A stretch of 64,000 nucleotides of DNA from CAVVGZ01 sp963747965 (GCA_963747965.1 CAVVGZ010000004.1:496001-560000); one strand, 5' to 3'; shown: positions 56,108-64,000, numbered from the stretch's first letter. Translations and numbers: made by a program. The notes: a model not told the origin generated them from the letters alone.

Positions 56108-56896
56108 CTAATCGACACCCCCAAAATTGGATTCGACTAACTCTTTCAGTCCTGCTAAGGCTTCTTGTGCATCCTCTCCCTCAGCGCGGATATTGATCTC
56201 GGCTCCATTACCAGCGCCCAGGGTAAGCACTCTCAGGATGCTCTTGGCATTGGCTTCTTTGCCGTTGAAGGTAATCCAAATATCCGATGTGTACTGCTTT
56301 GCTTTTTGAACAAAAATTGTGGCTGGTCGGGCATGTAAACCTACCGGATGCTGGATGACTAAATTAATTTCCTGGCTTGTTTTTACTTCCGCTTGAACCT
56401 GTTCTTCTCCGGTCTTTTGATAGAATTCCACGTTCAGGCGTTTATCCAATAATCCAACCAGCCTGGTGCGGTCTGTGAGTGAAGTAAGTTCTTTAAGAAA
56501 TTCCCGGTCCTGGATCATGGCAATAATTTGCTGCAGCATGGTCATGATTTTGTTCTTGTCTGGAACAGCCAGCATGAAAACTACCTGGACATCCACCGTA
56601 TCATCATCGATATTACCCATCTCAACAAATGGCACTGGCTTGGCAAGGATACCAACCCCAACCGCGGGTTTCAAGACGTGGTGCGCATCTGTATGGGGGA
56701 TTGCCACACCCACTTCGGCCGTAGGCAGACCGGTAGCAAATTCCTGTTCCCGTGAGGTGACAGCGGTGGTGTATGTATCTTTGACAAATCCATTTTTATA
56801 CAGCAGGTCCCCGATCTGGCCAATAACCTCTTCTTTGGTGGATGCAATCAGCGGGTAGATAAGATTTTCTTCATAAAACCATTTTTCATCACTCAT
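56108..56896 (-). CDS. PTS EIIA (fructose/galactitol type) fused to HPr
   Basis: This protein of about 262 residues has an N-terminal EIIA-2 domain with the phospho-His in GVAIPHTDAHH near residue 68 and a C-terminal HPr domain (from about residue 180) with HPVGLHARPAT (active His) and NAKSILRVLTLG (regulatory Ser region). The fusion means EI can phosphorylate this protein directly and feed EIIB. No EI gene lies in the window. The start at 56896 overlaps no gene; the open frame extends to 56935 into the regulator. It lies just behind the SorC-type regulator gene. Confidence 0.92.
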   Translation of the reverse strand: MSDEKWFYEENLIYPLIASTKEEVIGQIGDLLYKNGFVKDTYTTAVTSREQEFATGLPTAEVGVAIPHTDAHHVLKPAVGVGILAKPVPFVEMGNIDDDTVDVQVVFMLAVPDKNKIMTMLQQIIAMIQDREFLKELTSLTDRTRLVGLLDKRLNVEFYQKTGEEQVQAEVKTSQEINLVIQHPVGLHARPATIFVQKAKQYTSDIWITFNGKEANAKSILRVLTLGAGNGAEINIRAEGEDAQEALAGLKELVESNFGGVD

Positions 56897-56931
56897 AATA
56901 ATATTCCCAAAATCATTTCTATTGTATTTAA

Positions 56932-57870
56932 TCAATCCAGGATCGCTTCAGCCACATCCTGATCTGTGACCAGCACATCCAGGAGTTTACCTGCCAATGC
57001 TCCACCAATAGCCTCCACCTTTGCCAAACCCCCGGCAATACCGATTACGCAGGGGATGTCTTTCAGGTATTTCAATTCAATGGAAACTGCTTTTTGAGCC
57101 TTCTCAGCAGTAACCATCTGACCGAAACGGTCAAAGGTTTGGCCTGAAATCTCTCCAACTGCTCCACAACGCATGAGTTCTTCCAGAGACTCCACAGTAA
57201 ATCCTGTCCGGGACAGGCTCGAGCTTAGCGGATCTACGGTTCCCACGCCAACAAGGGCACAATTCGCCTTTTTAACACGGTTTATGATTGCTTCAAACGG
57301 TTCTTCTTCCATTAATTTTTGGTATATTTCTGTATTCTTAACCACAAATGGAGCCTGGACATAGGTTGCAAAACCACCCAGGCGTTGAACCAACAACTGG
57401 GCCAGTTCAGGTCCGTCTATCACTGGATTAATGGAGCTTGGCACCCCCATGACCTGGATCACGTCCAGGTCCAACCTCTGTTCTTCAAGGGCTTTTACAG
57501 TGTGGTAGACAGAATTACCGCTGGAAATGACAACCAGTGAATTAGGACGGACAATGGTCTGGAAATATTGGGCAGCCAGTATTCCCAGTCCTTCAAGGAC
57601 ATCCCCATAAGTCCATTCTTTGGAAGCCTTCAATACCCTTGCCGCCTGCAGGCCAAATTTTTTACAGATGGCTGTTTCCAGTTTTTCAACCTGCTGGAAG
57701 GGATAATTAATATGAATTTCTACAATGCCGTTTTTTCTTGCATCCAGGAGCGCCCGCGAAATTGTAGACCTTGAAACCTGCATCTGTTCGGCAATCATTT
57801 CCTGGGTTAAATTGTCAATATAATACAGACTGGCAATGTGTGCAATTACCCAGGATTTATGTTTGTGCAT
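56932..57870 (-). CDS. SorC/DeoR-type sugar-binding transcriptional regulator
   Basis: This 312-residue protein has an N-terminal helix-turn-helix (LTQEMIAEQMQVSRSTISRA, residues 21-40) and a C-terminal SorC sugar-binding domain with VVISSGNSVYHTVKAL near residue 113, NCALVGVGTVDPLSS near 208 and GIAGGLAKVEAI near 285. It senses a phosphorylated sugar or polyol and likely controls the surrounding PTS genes. It lies 36 nt upstream of the EIIA-HPr start, inside the operon. Confidence 0.9.
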   Translation of the reverse strand: MHKHKSWVIAHIASLYYIDNLTQEMIAEQMQVSRSTISRALLDARKNGIVEIHINYPFQQVEKLETAICKKFGLQAARVLKASKEWTYGDVLEGLGILAAQYFQTIVRPNSLVVISSGNSVYHTVKALEEQRLDLDVIQVMGVPSSINPVIDGPELAQLLVQRLGGFATYVQAPFVVKNTEIYQKLMEEEPFEAIINRVKKANCALVGVGTVDPLSSSLSRTGFTVESLEELMRCGAVGEISGQTFDRFGQMVTAEKAQKAVSIELKYLKDIPCVIGIAGGLAKVEAIGGALAGKLLDVLVTDQDVAEAILD

Positions 57871-57916
57871 TTATGATCCGCTGCGGTAAAAAAAATGATT
57901 GAATGTTAATAAATAT

Positions 57917-58354
57917 TTATTTAATAATTGAAGATAGCTTATCGTTTTTGCCGCGGTGATACCGTTTGGCCAGTACTTCTCCATTGCGAATGGCTTCAAA
58001 CCAATCCGGGCCAAGGCAGAGAATATCGATGATTTTTTCGGGCGTGGGTTTGGTGACCCAAAGGTTTATAAGGTTTGGAATAAGGCGGGCATTGATCTTT
58101 TGCATTTCTTCCTGCCACCCGGGGCGAAAAGTCTCCCAGATTTGCTCGTTGCTTAGATCGGGATATTTTGCAAGCATATCGACAGATAGTAATACGGATT
58201 GACGTCGTATTTTACTCATTTGAAATGAAGCATAAGTCATTATCACTGCCCAAACCAGGAAAATGGTATTGATGATGAGTTGGTTTGCAAAATAAAAATC
58301 CAGTACAGCCTTCCCCCCCGGACCAAGAACCATTTCAAGAAATGCTCGGATCAT
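57917..58354 (-). CDS. Unknown single-pass membrane protein in the galactitol-type PTS operon
   Basis: This 145-residue protein has a TM helix near residues 25-43 (LIINTIFLVWAVIMTYASF) and a C-terminal cytosolic part of about 100 residues (PDLSNEQIWETFRPGW, PTPEKIIDILCLGPDWFEAI). No family is recognised. It lies between the EIIC gene and the regulator. AGGAGAAG precedes the ATG directly behind the shared hairpin. It may be an accessory subunit of the PTS complex or a sensor, by position only. Confidence 0.65.
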   Translation of the reverse strand: MIRAFLEMVLGPGGKAVLDFYFANQLIINTIFLVWAVIMTYASFQMSKIRRQSVLLSVDMLAKYPDLSNEQIWETFRPGWQEEMQKINARLIPNLINLWVTKPTPEKIIDILCLGPDWFEAIRNGEVLAKRYHRGKNDKLSSIIK

Positions 58355-58358
58355 TCTT

Positions 58359-58398
58359 CTCCTGCTTCCGGAAGGGTGCGGATTTTATCCGCACCCTT
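58359..58398 (-). repeat. Hairpin plus GGAAGCAGGAG element after the galactitol-type EIIC
   Basis: AAGGGTGCGGAT (58372-58383) pairs perfectly with ATCCGCACCCTT (58387-58398) around TTT. GGAAGCAGGAG (58359-58369, minus strand) follows as the ribosome-binding site. The same arrangement occurs at 47944-48003. Confidence 0.75.
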
Positions 58399-58426
58399 CT
58401 TTTATTAATTTACCTGTTACCTCTTT

Positions 58427-59872
58427 TTAGAACTCATCTTCAATATCTGCAACCATCGCAGGTACGTCCGATTTCTTGATCATGTAAGCTACTGCGGCAA
58501 AGAGGGCAATTACAACGACCAGGGTGATGCCGGCGCTAGTAGCACCTCCTTCAAGGTAATTTATGAATGGCAGGGCTAAAAGGTAGCCATCCAGGTGGGC
58601 ACCAACATCGATGGATGAAATCAGGAGGGCGCCTTCGGGCATGGCGAAACCAACATCTTTGCCCATTTGGGTAAGATAGGGAGCCAGCTGGGTGGCGATG
58701 ATTAACATTCCGCTGATGAAGACCATCATGTTGATGACGCCCCGGAAAATGTTACCCCTCGACCAGCCCACTGCCCAGATTGCGTAGAATGGCAGGATAG
58801 CCAGGTCGGTGAAAGGCAGCATGCGGTTAACCCCAAATTGGTTCAGGATGATAGCCAGCAGCATGGCGATCGGAACGCTGATAAGGCCGGTTGCTATGTT
58901 GGCGGGGTGGCCAATGGCGACGGCTGCATCCAATCCGATGTGCAGCTTGCGTCCGGGGAAGCGTGCGGCCAGGAATGTACGGGCGCCCTCAGAAAGCGGC
59001 AGCAGGCCTTCCATCAGGATGCCAACCATGCGGGGTAATACCATCATCACTGCACCCAGGCTGATGGATGTGTTGAGGATTTTTGCGAGGTTGCCGGAAA
59101 AATCAGTTGACAGGCCGGGACCGTAAGCGAGTACAGCAATGATGAAGCCAAGCACCGTACCCACAATCATGGTCTCACCAAAAACACCAAAACGCTTCTT
59201 AATCGTCTCGGGATCGAAGTAAATATTCTTAATCGCCGGGATGTGGTCCATAACCCAGTTGCCTGCATAACCAACTGGAGCCCAGGTAACGGTTTCCATG
59301 TGCGGCAGAGAAACACCGGGCAGGCCAAAGAATTTCTGCACAATCGGGGCAGTCCAGTCTGCCAGCAAGAGTGTTATTACTACCGCAATCATACTGACAA
59401 TCAGGGAAATAATCAGAGCATTGGTGGCACCTAATTCATCACGCAGGGCGACATTCACAAATGCTGCCACGAAGATGAAGTGCCAGTAATTCCACATGTC
59501 AATGTTGGCGGTAACTGTCCATTTACGCCACAGCATGATCACATTTACCAGGATTCCGAGCAAAAAGACCCACGGAACCACAGCGCTTGTGCCAAATGAA
59601 ATTGCAGCACCAATTGGCCAGCCCACATCCATCACGTCCATCGTCAGGCCGAAGTTTTCAATCATCGCCGTGGTTGCGGGTGCCAATGCGCCAACCATCA
59701 AACCGATGACCAGGCCGATGGCTATAAACCCGATACCGATGACAATACCGGCACGAAAGGACTTCCCAAAGCCCATACCGAACACCATAGACAGGGTAAA
59801 AATGATGATTGGCATCATTACTGAGGGACCCATGTCTAAAATAAATTGGAAAACTGACATTACAGCTTCCAT
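58427..59872 (-). CDS. gatC: PTS galactitol-type EIIC
   Basis: This 481-residue polytopic protein (about 12 hydrophobic segments) matches GatC-type PTS permeases, with FTLSMVFGMGFGKSFRAGIV near residue 25, GEMTI-like GETMIVGTVLGF near 230 and LDAAVAIGHPANIATGLISV near 315. It transports a polyol or sugar with phosphorylation by EIIB. The start could be ATG 59872 (MEAVM) or the internal ATG 59860; AGGAGG is just before the first. It is preceded by EIIB and an intervening terminator-like hairpin. Confidence 0.92.
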   Translation of the reverse strand: MEAVMSVFQFILDMGPSVMMPIIIFTLSMVFGMGFGKSFRAGIVIGIGFIAIGLVIGLMVGALAPATTAMIENFGLTMDVMDVGWPIGAAISFGTSAVVPWVFLLGILVNVIMLWRKWTVTANIDMWNYWHFIFVAAFVNVALRDELGATNALIISLIVSMIAVVITLLLADWTAPIVQKFFGLPGVSLPHMETVTWAPVGYAGNWVMDHIPAIKNIYFDPETIKKRFGVFGETMIVGTVLGFIIAVLAYGPGLSTDFSGNLAKILNTSISLGAVMMVLPRMVGILMEGLLPLSEGARTFLAARFPGRKLHIGLDAAVAIGHPANIATGLISVPIAMLLAIILNQFGVNRMLPFTDLAILPFYAIWAVGWSRGNIFRGVINMMVFISGMLIIATQLAPYLTQMGKDVGFAMPEGALLISSIDVGAHLDGYLLALPFINYLEGGATSAGITLVVVIALFAAVAYMIKKSDVPAMVADIEDEF

Positions 59873-60100
59873 CAGAATTACCTCCTAATAATATTTGAAT
59901 AAATTGATATGATTTGATCTTACTTAATAAAATGCTGGCGATCCGGTGTTTTTTATCAATCCATAAGCAAAATCCATCCTTTCATATGGGCTGGTAAATC
60001 GACTGGAATACAAACTACTTCAATAAAAATTAAAACATGCATCATAGGGGTAAAAAACCGCCTGTCCCCATATACCTGCCGGTCCTCAATATGAAAGAGA

Positions 60101-60135
60101 AAAAAAGATGTTATAAAAAATTTATAACATCTTTT
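60101..60135 (-). terminator. Terminator overlapping the EIIB stop codon
   Basis: AAAGATGTTATAAA (60104-60117) pairs with TTTATAACATCTTT (60121-60134) with a 3-nt loop; six T follow on the minus strand. The EIIB TAA (60122-60124) is inside the stem. Confidence 0.65.
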
Positions 60136-60483
60136 CATCTTCGATCTCTTTCAACGCTGCTATCATTTTATCAATAAGTTCCTCTTCACCAACTCCCGTC
60201 AGGAAAGGAACCCCATTAAAGGCTGGAATACCGGGAATGCCGTCAACTTCAAACCTGGTTGTTCCGTTTTTTTCTATCTTGTTGATCTTTACCTTGGTGG
60301 TTGGGATAATCATATGCGGTTTGAGGCTTTTTGCCTTTTCATAAACTTCAGCAGCCAGAGCTGTCCATGTCGTAGACCTCATATCCCCGTGGCTTCATCA
60401 AGGTTTTAATCCTGTCTGCTGCGGCTACCGATGTCGCAATTGCCGTCCCGCATACTAAAAGAATTCGTATTGTTTTTGCCATA
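60122..60483 (-). pseudogene. PTS galactitol-type EIIB gene, frame-broken
   Basis: From the ATG at 60483 (AGGAG upstream) the frame reads MAKTIRILLVCGTAIATSV, the P-loop-like Cys motif of GatB-type EIIB, then ends at a TGA near 60350. Homology continues in another frame (TTWTALAAEVYEKAKSLKPH, IIPTTKVKI, then GIPGIPAFNGVPFLTGVG) to the stop at 60122. One indel near 60370-60390 would restore a protein of about 120 residues. It would pass phosphate from EIIA-HPr to the sugar. Confidence 0.8.
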
Positions 60484-60893
60484 TAATTTCTCCTGAATTT
60501 ATAAGTTGGTGTCCCGGATATGAATTTCCACCCCGGAACGCCATGGATATAATTATACTTTGAATCCTGCGATTGATACTTTACTAACCGCTTGATAAAA
60601 AGCTAACGGTATCAGGTTTAAATGATCAGGTGAATTCTGACAAAATGTTGAAAATAATTGACTAAGTATAATAATACTGTTTTTTTTTGAAAAGTCAATA
60701 CATTTTCTCAGGTAGGTGCATAAATGTGCATAAATTGACATATTTAGATATAATTGCGTCATACAGAATTCAATTATAAAAATAATGATCTCATGGAAAG
60801 ATGCTATTGCCATTCCATTCATGAGTAAAATACATGGGATAACTTAATAACCAGGCCGGGTAAGATGCTTCTCCGGATCATTACAAAAATGTC
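60484..60893. other. Divergent regulatory region between EIIB and the RhaEW-like gene
   Basis: No gene is seen. It contains a tandem 10-bp repeat (60716-60735) and TATAAT-like sequences on both strands (minus: about 60557-60562; plus: 60750-60755). Confidence 0.5.
60716..60735 (+). repeat. Perfect tandem repeat of GTGCATAAAT
   Basis: Two adjacent copies (60716-60725, 60726-60735) lie one helical turn apart, about 15 nt upstream of a TATAAT (60750-60755) and about 160 nt from the aldolase start. Probably an operator. Confidence 0.6.
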
Positions 60894-62975
60894 ATGAGCG
60901 AGGTAAAGAAAATGGTTGAGAATCTTTGGCAGGATGAAGAATATAAAGGAAATAATGCGCTGGATGGTCTCGTATATCGCAGCGGATTATTGGGTAAAGA
61001 CCGCAGCATTGCCAACGCTTATGGCGGGAACACCAGCACAAAAACTTTCCAGGCGGATCATGCCGGCAGAACCGTGGAAGTACTCTGGGTGAAAGGCTCT
61101 GGCAGCGATCTTGCCGGAATCCGGGAAAAGGATTTTGCCGGATTAATCCTGGCAGACATGCTGCCGCTCCAGGAACGCCAGTATATGACCGATGAAGAAA
61201 TGGTGGAATACCTGTCCCACTGCGTTTATGCATTGAACCGTCCCCGCCAATCGATTGAAAGCCTGTTGCACGCCTTCCTGCCTGCACGGCATATTGACCA
61301 CACCCATCCTGATGCAGTGATCAGCATTGCCTGCACACCCAGGGGGCGTGAATTGACCCGTGAGCTGTGGGGAGACCAGGCTATCTGGGTAGATTATGAG
61401 CAGCCCGGATTTTCCTTGAGCAAACACATCAGCCAGGCGTTTAAGAGCAATCCCAATGCCAGGTTGATTGTCATGGGACGGCACGGCCTGGTCACATGGG
61501 GAGATACCAGCCAATCCTGCTACGCCAGCACCATCCAGGCCATCCAGGAGGCGGAAGCCTTTATAGAGAAAAAGAGAGCCGGGCGTAATATCTTTGCCGC
61601 TGGATCCGCCGAAGGTCCCGGCCCCGATGAACGGAAAGAGATCTGGCTCAATATCCTGCCCACCCTGCGCGGTTTCCTCAGCAATTCAGTCCCAAAAATA
61701 TTGAGGGTGGATGACAGCCAGGAAATCCTCGATTTTGTTAATTACGAACAGGCAGCTGAGCTATCTCAAAGGGGAGCAGCCTGTCCGGACCACATTATTC
61801 GCACCAAGAACATCCCCCTCTTTGTCGATTGGAAGCTTGAAGAGGGTGTCGATGTCTTGAAAGAAAAATTGGCTGCAGGTGTCAAAGAATTTGCTGGACA
61901 ATATACCCCCTACCAGGAGGATTATAAACGGATCACCGGGCTGGATATCGATCCCACTCCCCGGGTGGTATTAATTCCTGGTCTCGGCATGGTTACCGGA
62001 GCAGAAGATTTCAAATCCTCAGAGATCACCGGCCAGATCTATCAGCGGGCAATTAAGGTCATGCAAGGCAGCCAGGCCCTGGATCGTTTTATCAGCCTGA
62101 ATGCAGAGGAGGCGCACAGCCTCGAATTCTGGCCCCTGGAGCTTTATAAGCTCTCATTAAGACCTGCCCCGGCCGAGTTTACCGGAAAAATTGTCGCCAT
62201 CACCGGCGCCGCAGACGGCATCGGAAAAGCTACTGCTATTAAATTTGCCGAATTGGGCGCTCACGTCGTGATTATGGACATCAATTTGGCGGGGGCTGAA
62301 AATGTCGCCAATGAAATCGTGGCAAAATTTGGCAAGGGTAGAGCCATCCCGGTTCACTGCAACGTTTCCGACGAAACAGCTGTCAGCGAAGCCTATAAAT
62401 CTTTGGTTTGGACTTATGGCGGGGTGGATATCGTTGTCAGCAATGCGGGAATTTTCCGCGGGGATTCGGTTGAAAATACAACCCTCAAGGATTGGAACCT
62501 GGTGCAGAGTGTCAACGGGACCGGGTATTTCCTGGTAAGCCGGGAAGCCTTCCGCATCTGGCACCAACAGGGTATCGGTGGGAACCTGGTGTTTGTCGGC
62601 AGCAAGAACAGCGTACGGGCTGGTAAATACGCACTGGCTTACAGTGCAGCCAAAGCAGCCGAGCTGCATATGGCACGCTGCCTGGCAGAAGAAGGCGGTG
62701 AATATAGCATCCGGGTGAACACAGTCCTGCCGGACGCCGTGATGCGGGGCAGCTCATTATTTACCGATGACGTGAAAAAATGGCGGGCAGACAGCTACGG
62801 CATCAAGCCGGAAGAATTGGAGGATTATTATCTCCAACGCTGCATCTTGAAAATACCGGTGTACCCGGAAAATGTTGCCGATTCGATTATCTTTCTGGCC
62901 AGCTCCCGGTCCAGCAGGACAACTGGAGGTGTAATTACAGTGGATGGGGGAGTAAATTCTGCCTTTATGCGCTAA
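60894..62975 (+). CDS. Bifunctional class II aldolase / short-chain dehydrogenase (RhaEW-like)
   Basis: This 693-residue protein has an N-terminal class II aldolase domain (IANAYGGNTSTKT near residue 39; zinc His in HIDHTHPDAV near 132 and MGRHGLVTWGD near 193) and a C-terminal SDR domain from about residue 430 (ITGAADGIGKATA, SNAGIF, YSAAKAAE). The fusion matches rhamnulose-1-phosphate aldolase/lactaldehyde dehydrogenase proteins that split a ketose-1-phosphate and oxidise the aldehyde. The sugar may differ. No ribosome-binding site is obvious before the ATG. It is divergent from the galactitol-type PTS. Confidence 0.9.
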   Translation: MSEVKKMVENLWQDEEYKGNNALDGLVYRSGLLGKDRSIANAYGGNTSTKTFQADHAGRTVEVLWVKGSGSDLAGIREKDFAGLILADMLPLQERQYMTDEEMVEYLSHCVYALNRPRQSIESLLHAFLPARHIDHTHPDAVISIACTPRGRELTRELWGDQAIWVDYEQPGFSLSKHISQAFKSNPNARLIVMGRHGLVTWGDTSQSCYASTIQAIQEAEAFIEKKRAGRNIFAAGSAEGPGPDERKEIWLNILPTLRGFLSNSVPKILRVDDSQEILDFVNYEQAAELSQRGAACPDHIIRTKNIPLFVDWKLEEGVDVLKEKLAAGVKEFAGQYTPYQEDYKRITGLDIDPTPRVVLIPGLGMVTGAEDFKSSEITGQIYQRAIKVMQGSQALDRFISLNAEEAHSLEFWPLELYKLSLRPAPAEFTGKIVAITGAADGIGKATAIKFAELGAHVVIMDINLAGAENVANEIVAKFGKGRAIPVHCNVSDETAVSEAYKSLVWTYGGVDIVVSNAGIFRGDSVENTTLKDWNLVQSVNGTGYFLVSREAFRIWHQQGIGGNLVFVGSKNSVRAGKYALAYSAAKAAELHMARCLAEEGGEYSIRVNTVLPDAVMRGSSLFTDDVKKWRADSYGIKPEELEDYYLQRCILKIPVYPENVADSIIFLASSRSSRTTGGVITVDGGVNSAFMR

Positions 62976-63609
62976 TATCTTTCCTCAAATTTTGGATTTA
63001 AGCGCCCTTGGAATTCAAGATATCCATAGGCGCTTTCTTCATTCTCCTGCTCCCAAATCACATCCTTATAGGAAAAATATTCAAATCATTTATAGGGAGT
63101 AAATGCCACCCATTCAATACGGGCAACCCACACCCGATGCAAGGAAGATAAGCTATCCAAAAACCTGTGCAATAAATCCTGGTAGAAAGATACAGCACCT
63201 CCTGACAGCACAGCTTAATCACATTTAAAAATCAAAATTAACCGATTATCTGAAAATAATTAGAGGATATTCCCTATTGAATAAATGGAAAGAGTGGTGT
63301 AACATATGAATAATTGTGCATTTTGGTGTACATTTGTATCATGACGATTCGTATCAGAAGGATCAACGGAAATAGTCCCAAGTATCCAATACGCCAGTTT
63401 GTTCTGAACTGTGGATTTCCAGTAACATCATAGAATTCAAAATAGATATCTCCATGGAAAATCCTCAACTTAAGGATCTTTATGAGGGGAATAGGGTAAA
63501 CTAAATTTAGTAATGATATCTCTTGAAAATTTGTCTTGATTCAAATATTTACAATTCCAGGTATCTATAACCATAAAATCAATATGTCAAGGAGGGCAGG
63601 GAAAATTTG
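62976..63609. other. Long gap before the E1-alpha gene
   Basis: No gene is seen in this 634-nt gap. It contains a terminator-like hairpin (63000-63038) and a GTGCA-containing repeat (63316-63335) that resembles the element at 60716. Confidence 0.45.
63000..63038 (+). terminator. Terminator-like hairpin after the RhaEW-like gene
   Basis: AAGCGCC (63000-63006) pairs with GGCGCTT (63029-63035) around a long loop, followed by a short T-rich run, 24 nt after the stop. Confidence 0.45.
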
Positions 63610-64000
63610 ATGAGCACAAAAACGAAAAAAGAAAGAATACTGGATACACCCACTTTGAGTTTGATGTTAGAAAAAATGTACATGATCAGGGCATTTGAAG
63701 AGAAGGCAGAAGAACTCTATACCCTGGGAAAAATCCACGGAACAATGCACCTGTCCATCGGGATGGAAGCCTCGGCGGTAGGATCCGTCTTTACCTTGAA
63801 TCCGGATGATCTGATTCTTAGCACCCACCGCGGTCACGGGCATTGTATTGCCAAGGGCGCCGATATGAACCTTATGATGGCCGAATTTATGGGTAAAGAA
63901 TGCGGTTACTGCCGCGGTCGCGGCGGATCCATGCACATTGCCGATGTCGACGGCGGCAACCTGGGTGCCAATGGCGTTGTAGCCGGCGGGATACCAGTCG
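63610..64000 (+). CDS. Pyruvate/acetoin dehydrogenase E1 component, alpha subunit, partial
   Basis: The first 130 codons are present; the gene runs off the right edge. MYMIRAFEEKAEELYTLGKI near residues 23-42 and STHRGHGHCIAKGADMNLMM near 71-90 are typical of TPP-dependent E1-alpha subunits, and CGYCRGRGGSMHIADVD near 98 is close to acetoin dehydrogenase AcoA. The start is ATG 63610; AGGAGG lies 13 nt upstream with a second purine-rich stretch nearer. The cofactor GDG motif lies beyond the window. Confidence 0.88.
   Translation, partial: MSTKTKKERILDTPTLSLMLEKMYMIRAFEEKAEELYTLGKIHGTMHLSIGMEASAVGSVFTLNPDDLILSTHRGHGHCIAKGADMNLMMAEFMGKECGYCRGRGGSMHIADVDGGNLGANGVVAGGIPV

Noticed and set aside
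60716..60735. Tandem repeat considered as a CRISPR fragment
   Set aside because: Units are 10 bp and directly adjacent with no spacers; an operator is the better reading.
1..64000. Search for tRNA and rRNA genes, insertion sequences and phage genes
   Set aside because: No T-loop-like GTTCGAATC in a cloverleaf context, no rRNA-like stretch, no transposase or integrase, and no terminal inverted repeats were seen by eye. A tRNAscan or ISfinder run would be decisive.

Overview
The window looks like a chromosomal segment of an anaerobic bacterium, probably a Chloroflexota of the Anaerolineae type. This is an inference from gene content: a four-subunit 2-oxoacid:ferredoxin oxidoreductase, a radical SAM enzyme, DUF2148 and DUF4332 proteins, large GT-C-like membrane proteins, and no outer-membrane or respiratory genes. 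No rRNA or tRNA gene, CRISPR array, insertion sequence or phage module was seen. GC content is moderate, with a few AT-rich stretches (about 49.7-50.9 kb and the longer gaps).

Layout. 0-5 kb: minus-strand genes for a PEP-synthase-like N-terminus (cut by the left edge), a divergent PlsY-like acyltransferase, a relic of a PfaA/HglE-type ketosynthase, a Zn alcohol dehydrogenase and a HemW-like radical SAM protein. 5.4-12 kb: a DHA2-type MFS exporter and two paralogous polytopic membrane proteins flanking a minus-strand ECF sigma/anti-sigma pair. 12-15.4 kb: DUF2148 protein and an arsenic set (arsM, a broken sigZ-like gene, a CPEC thioredoxin-like protein, arsC). 15.9-18.7 kb: two helix-hairpin-helix proteins, AlaX and an SDR. 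19.1-21.8 kb: a vor/kor-type oxidoreductase operon. 22.0-23.1 kb: a yybP-ykoY (manganese) riboswitch ahead of a frame-broken ExoD-family gene. 23.3-29.4 kb: greA, lysS and dnaE. 29.5-35.7 kb: miscellaneous envelope and hypothetical genes.

36-45.2 kb: a plus-strand polar amino acid uptake and conversion cluster. It has one binding protein (out of frame with its signal peptide), four permeases, two ATPases, a PPC/DUF296 protein, an ornithine-cyclodeaminase-like enzyme and an aminotransferase. 45.7-49.9 kb: a complete glucitol-type PTS operon on the minus strand with a recognisable promoter, upstream tandem repeats and a terminator, ending in a COG4091 (SAF-domain) oxidoreductase. 51.2-60.5 kb: a second minus-strand carbohydrate region with a galactitol-type PTS (IIB, IIC, IIA-HPr fusion), a SorC-type regulator, a GpsA-like dehydrogenase, a Zn dehydrogenase, a URO-D family protein and a HAD phosphatase. 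60.9-64 kb: a RhaEW-like aldolase/dehydrogenase and the start of an E1-alpha subunit.

The most notable observations are these. A regulatory cassette (GGGTGCGG hairpin plus a shared GGAAGCAGGAG ribosome-binding region) occurs after the EIIC gene of both PTS systems. The Mn riboswitch sits ahead of an ExoD gene. Two tandem-repeat operator candidates lie next to the sugar operons. Single-base frame breaks recur in otherwise intact genes, which suggests either indel errors in the assembly or gene decay.
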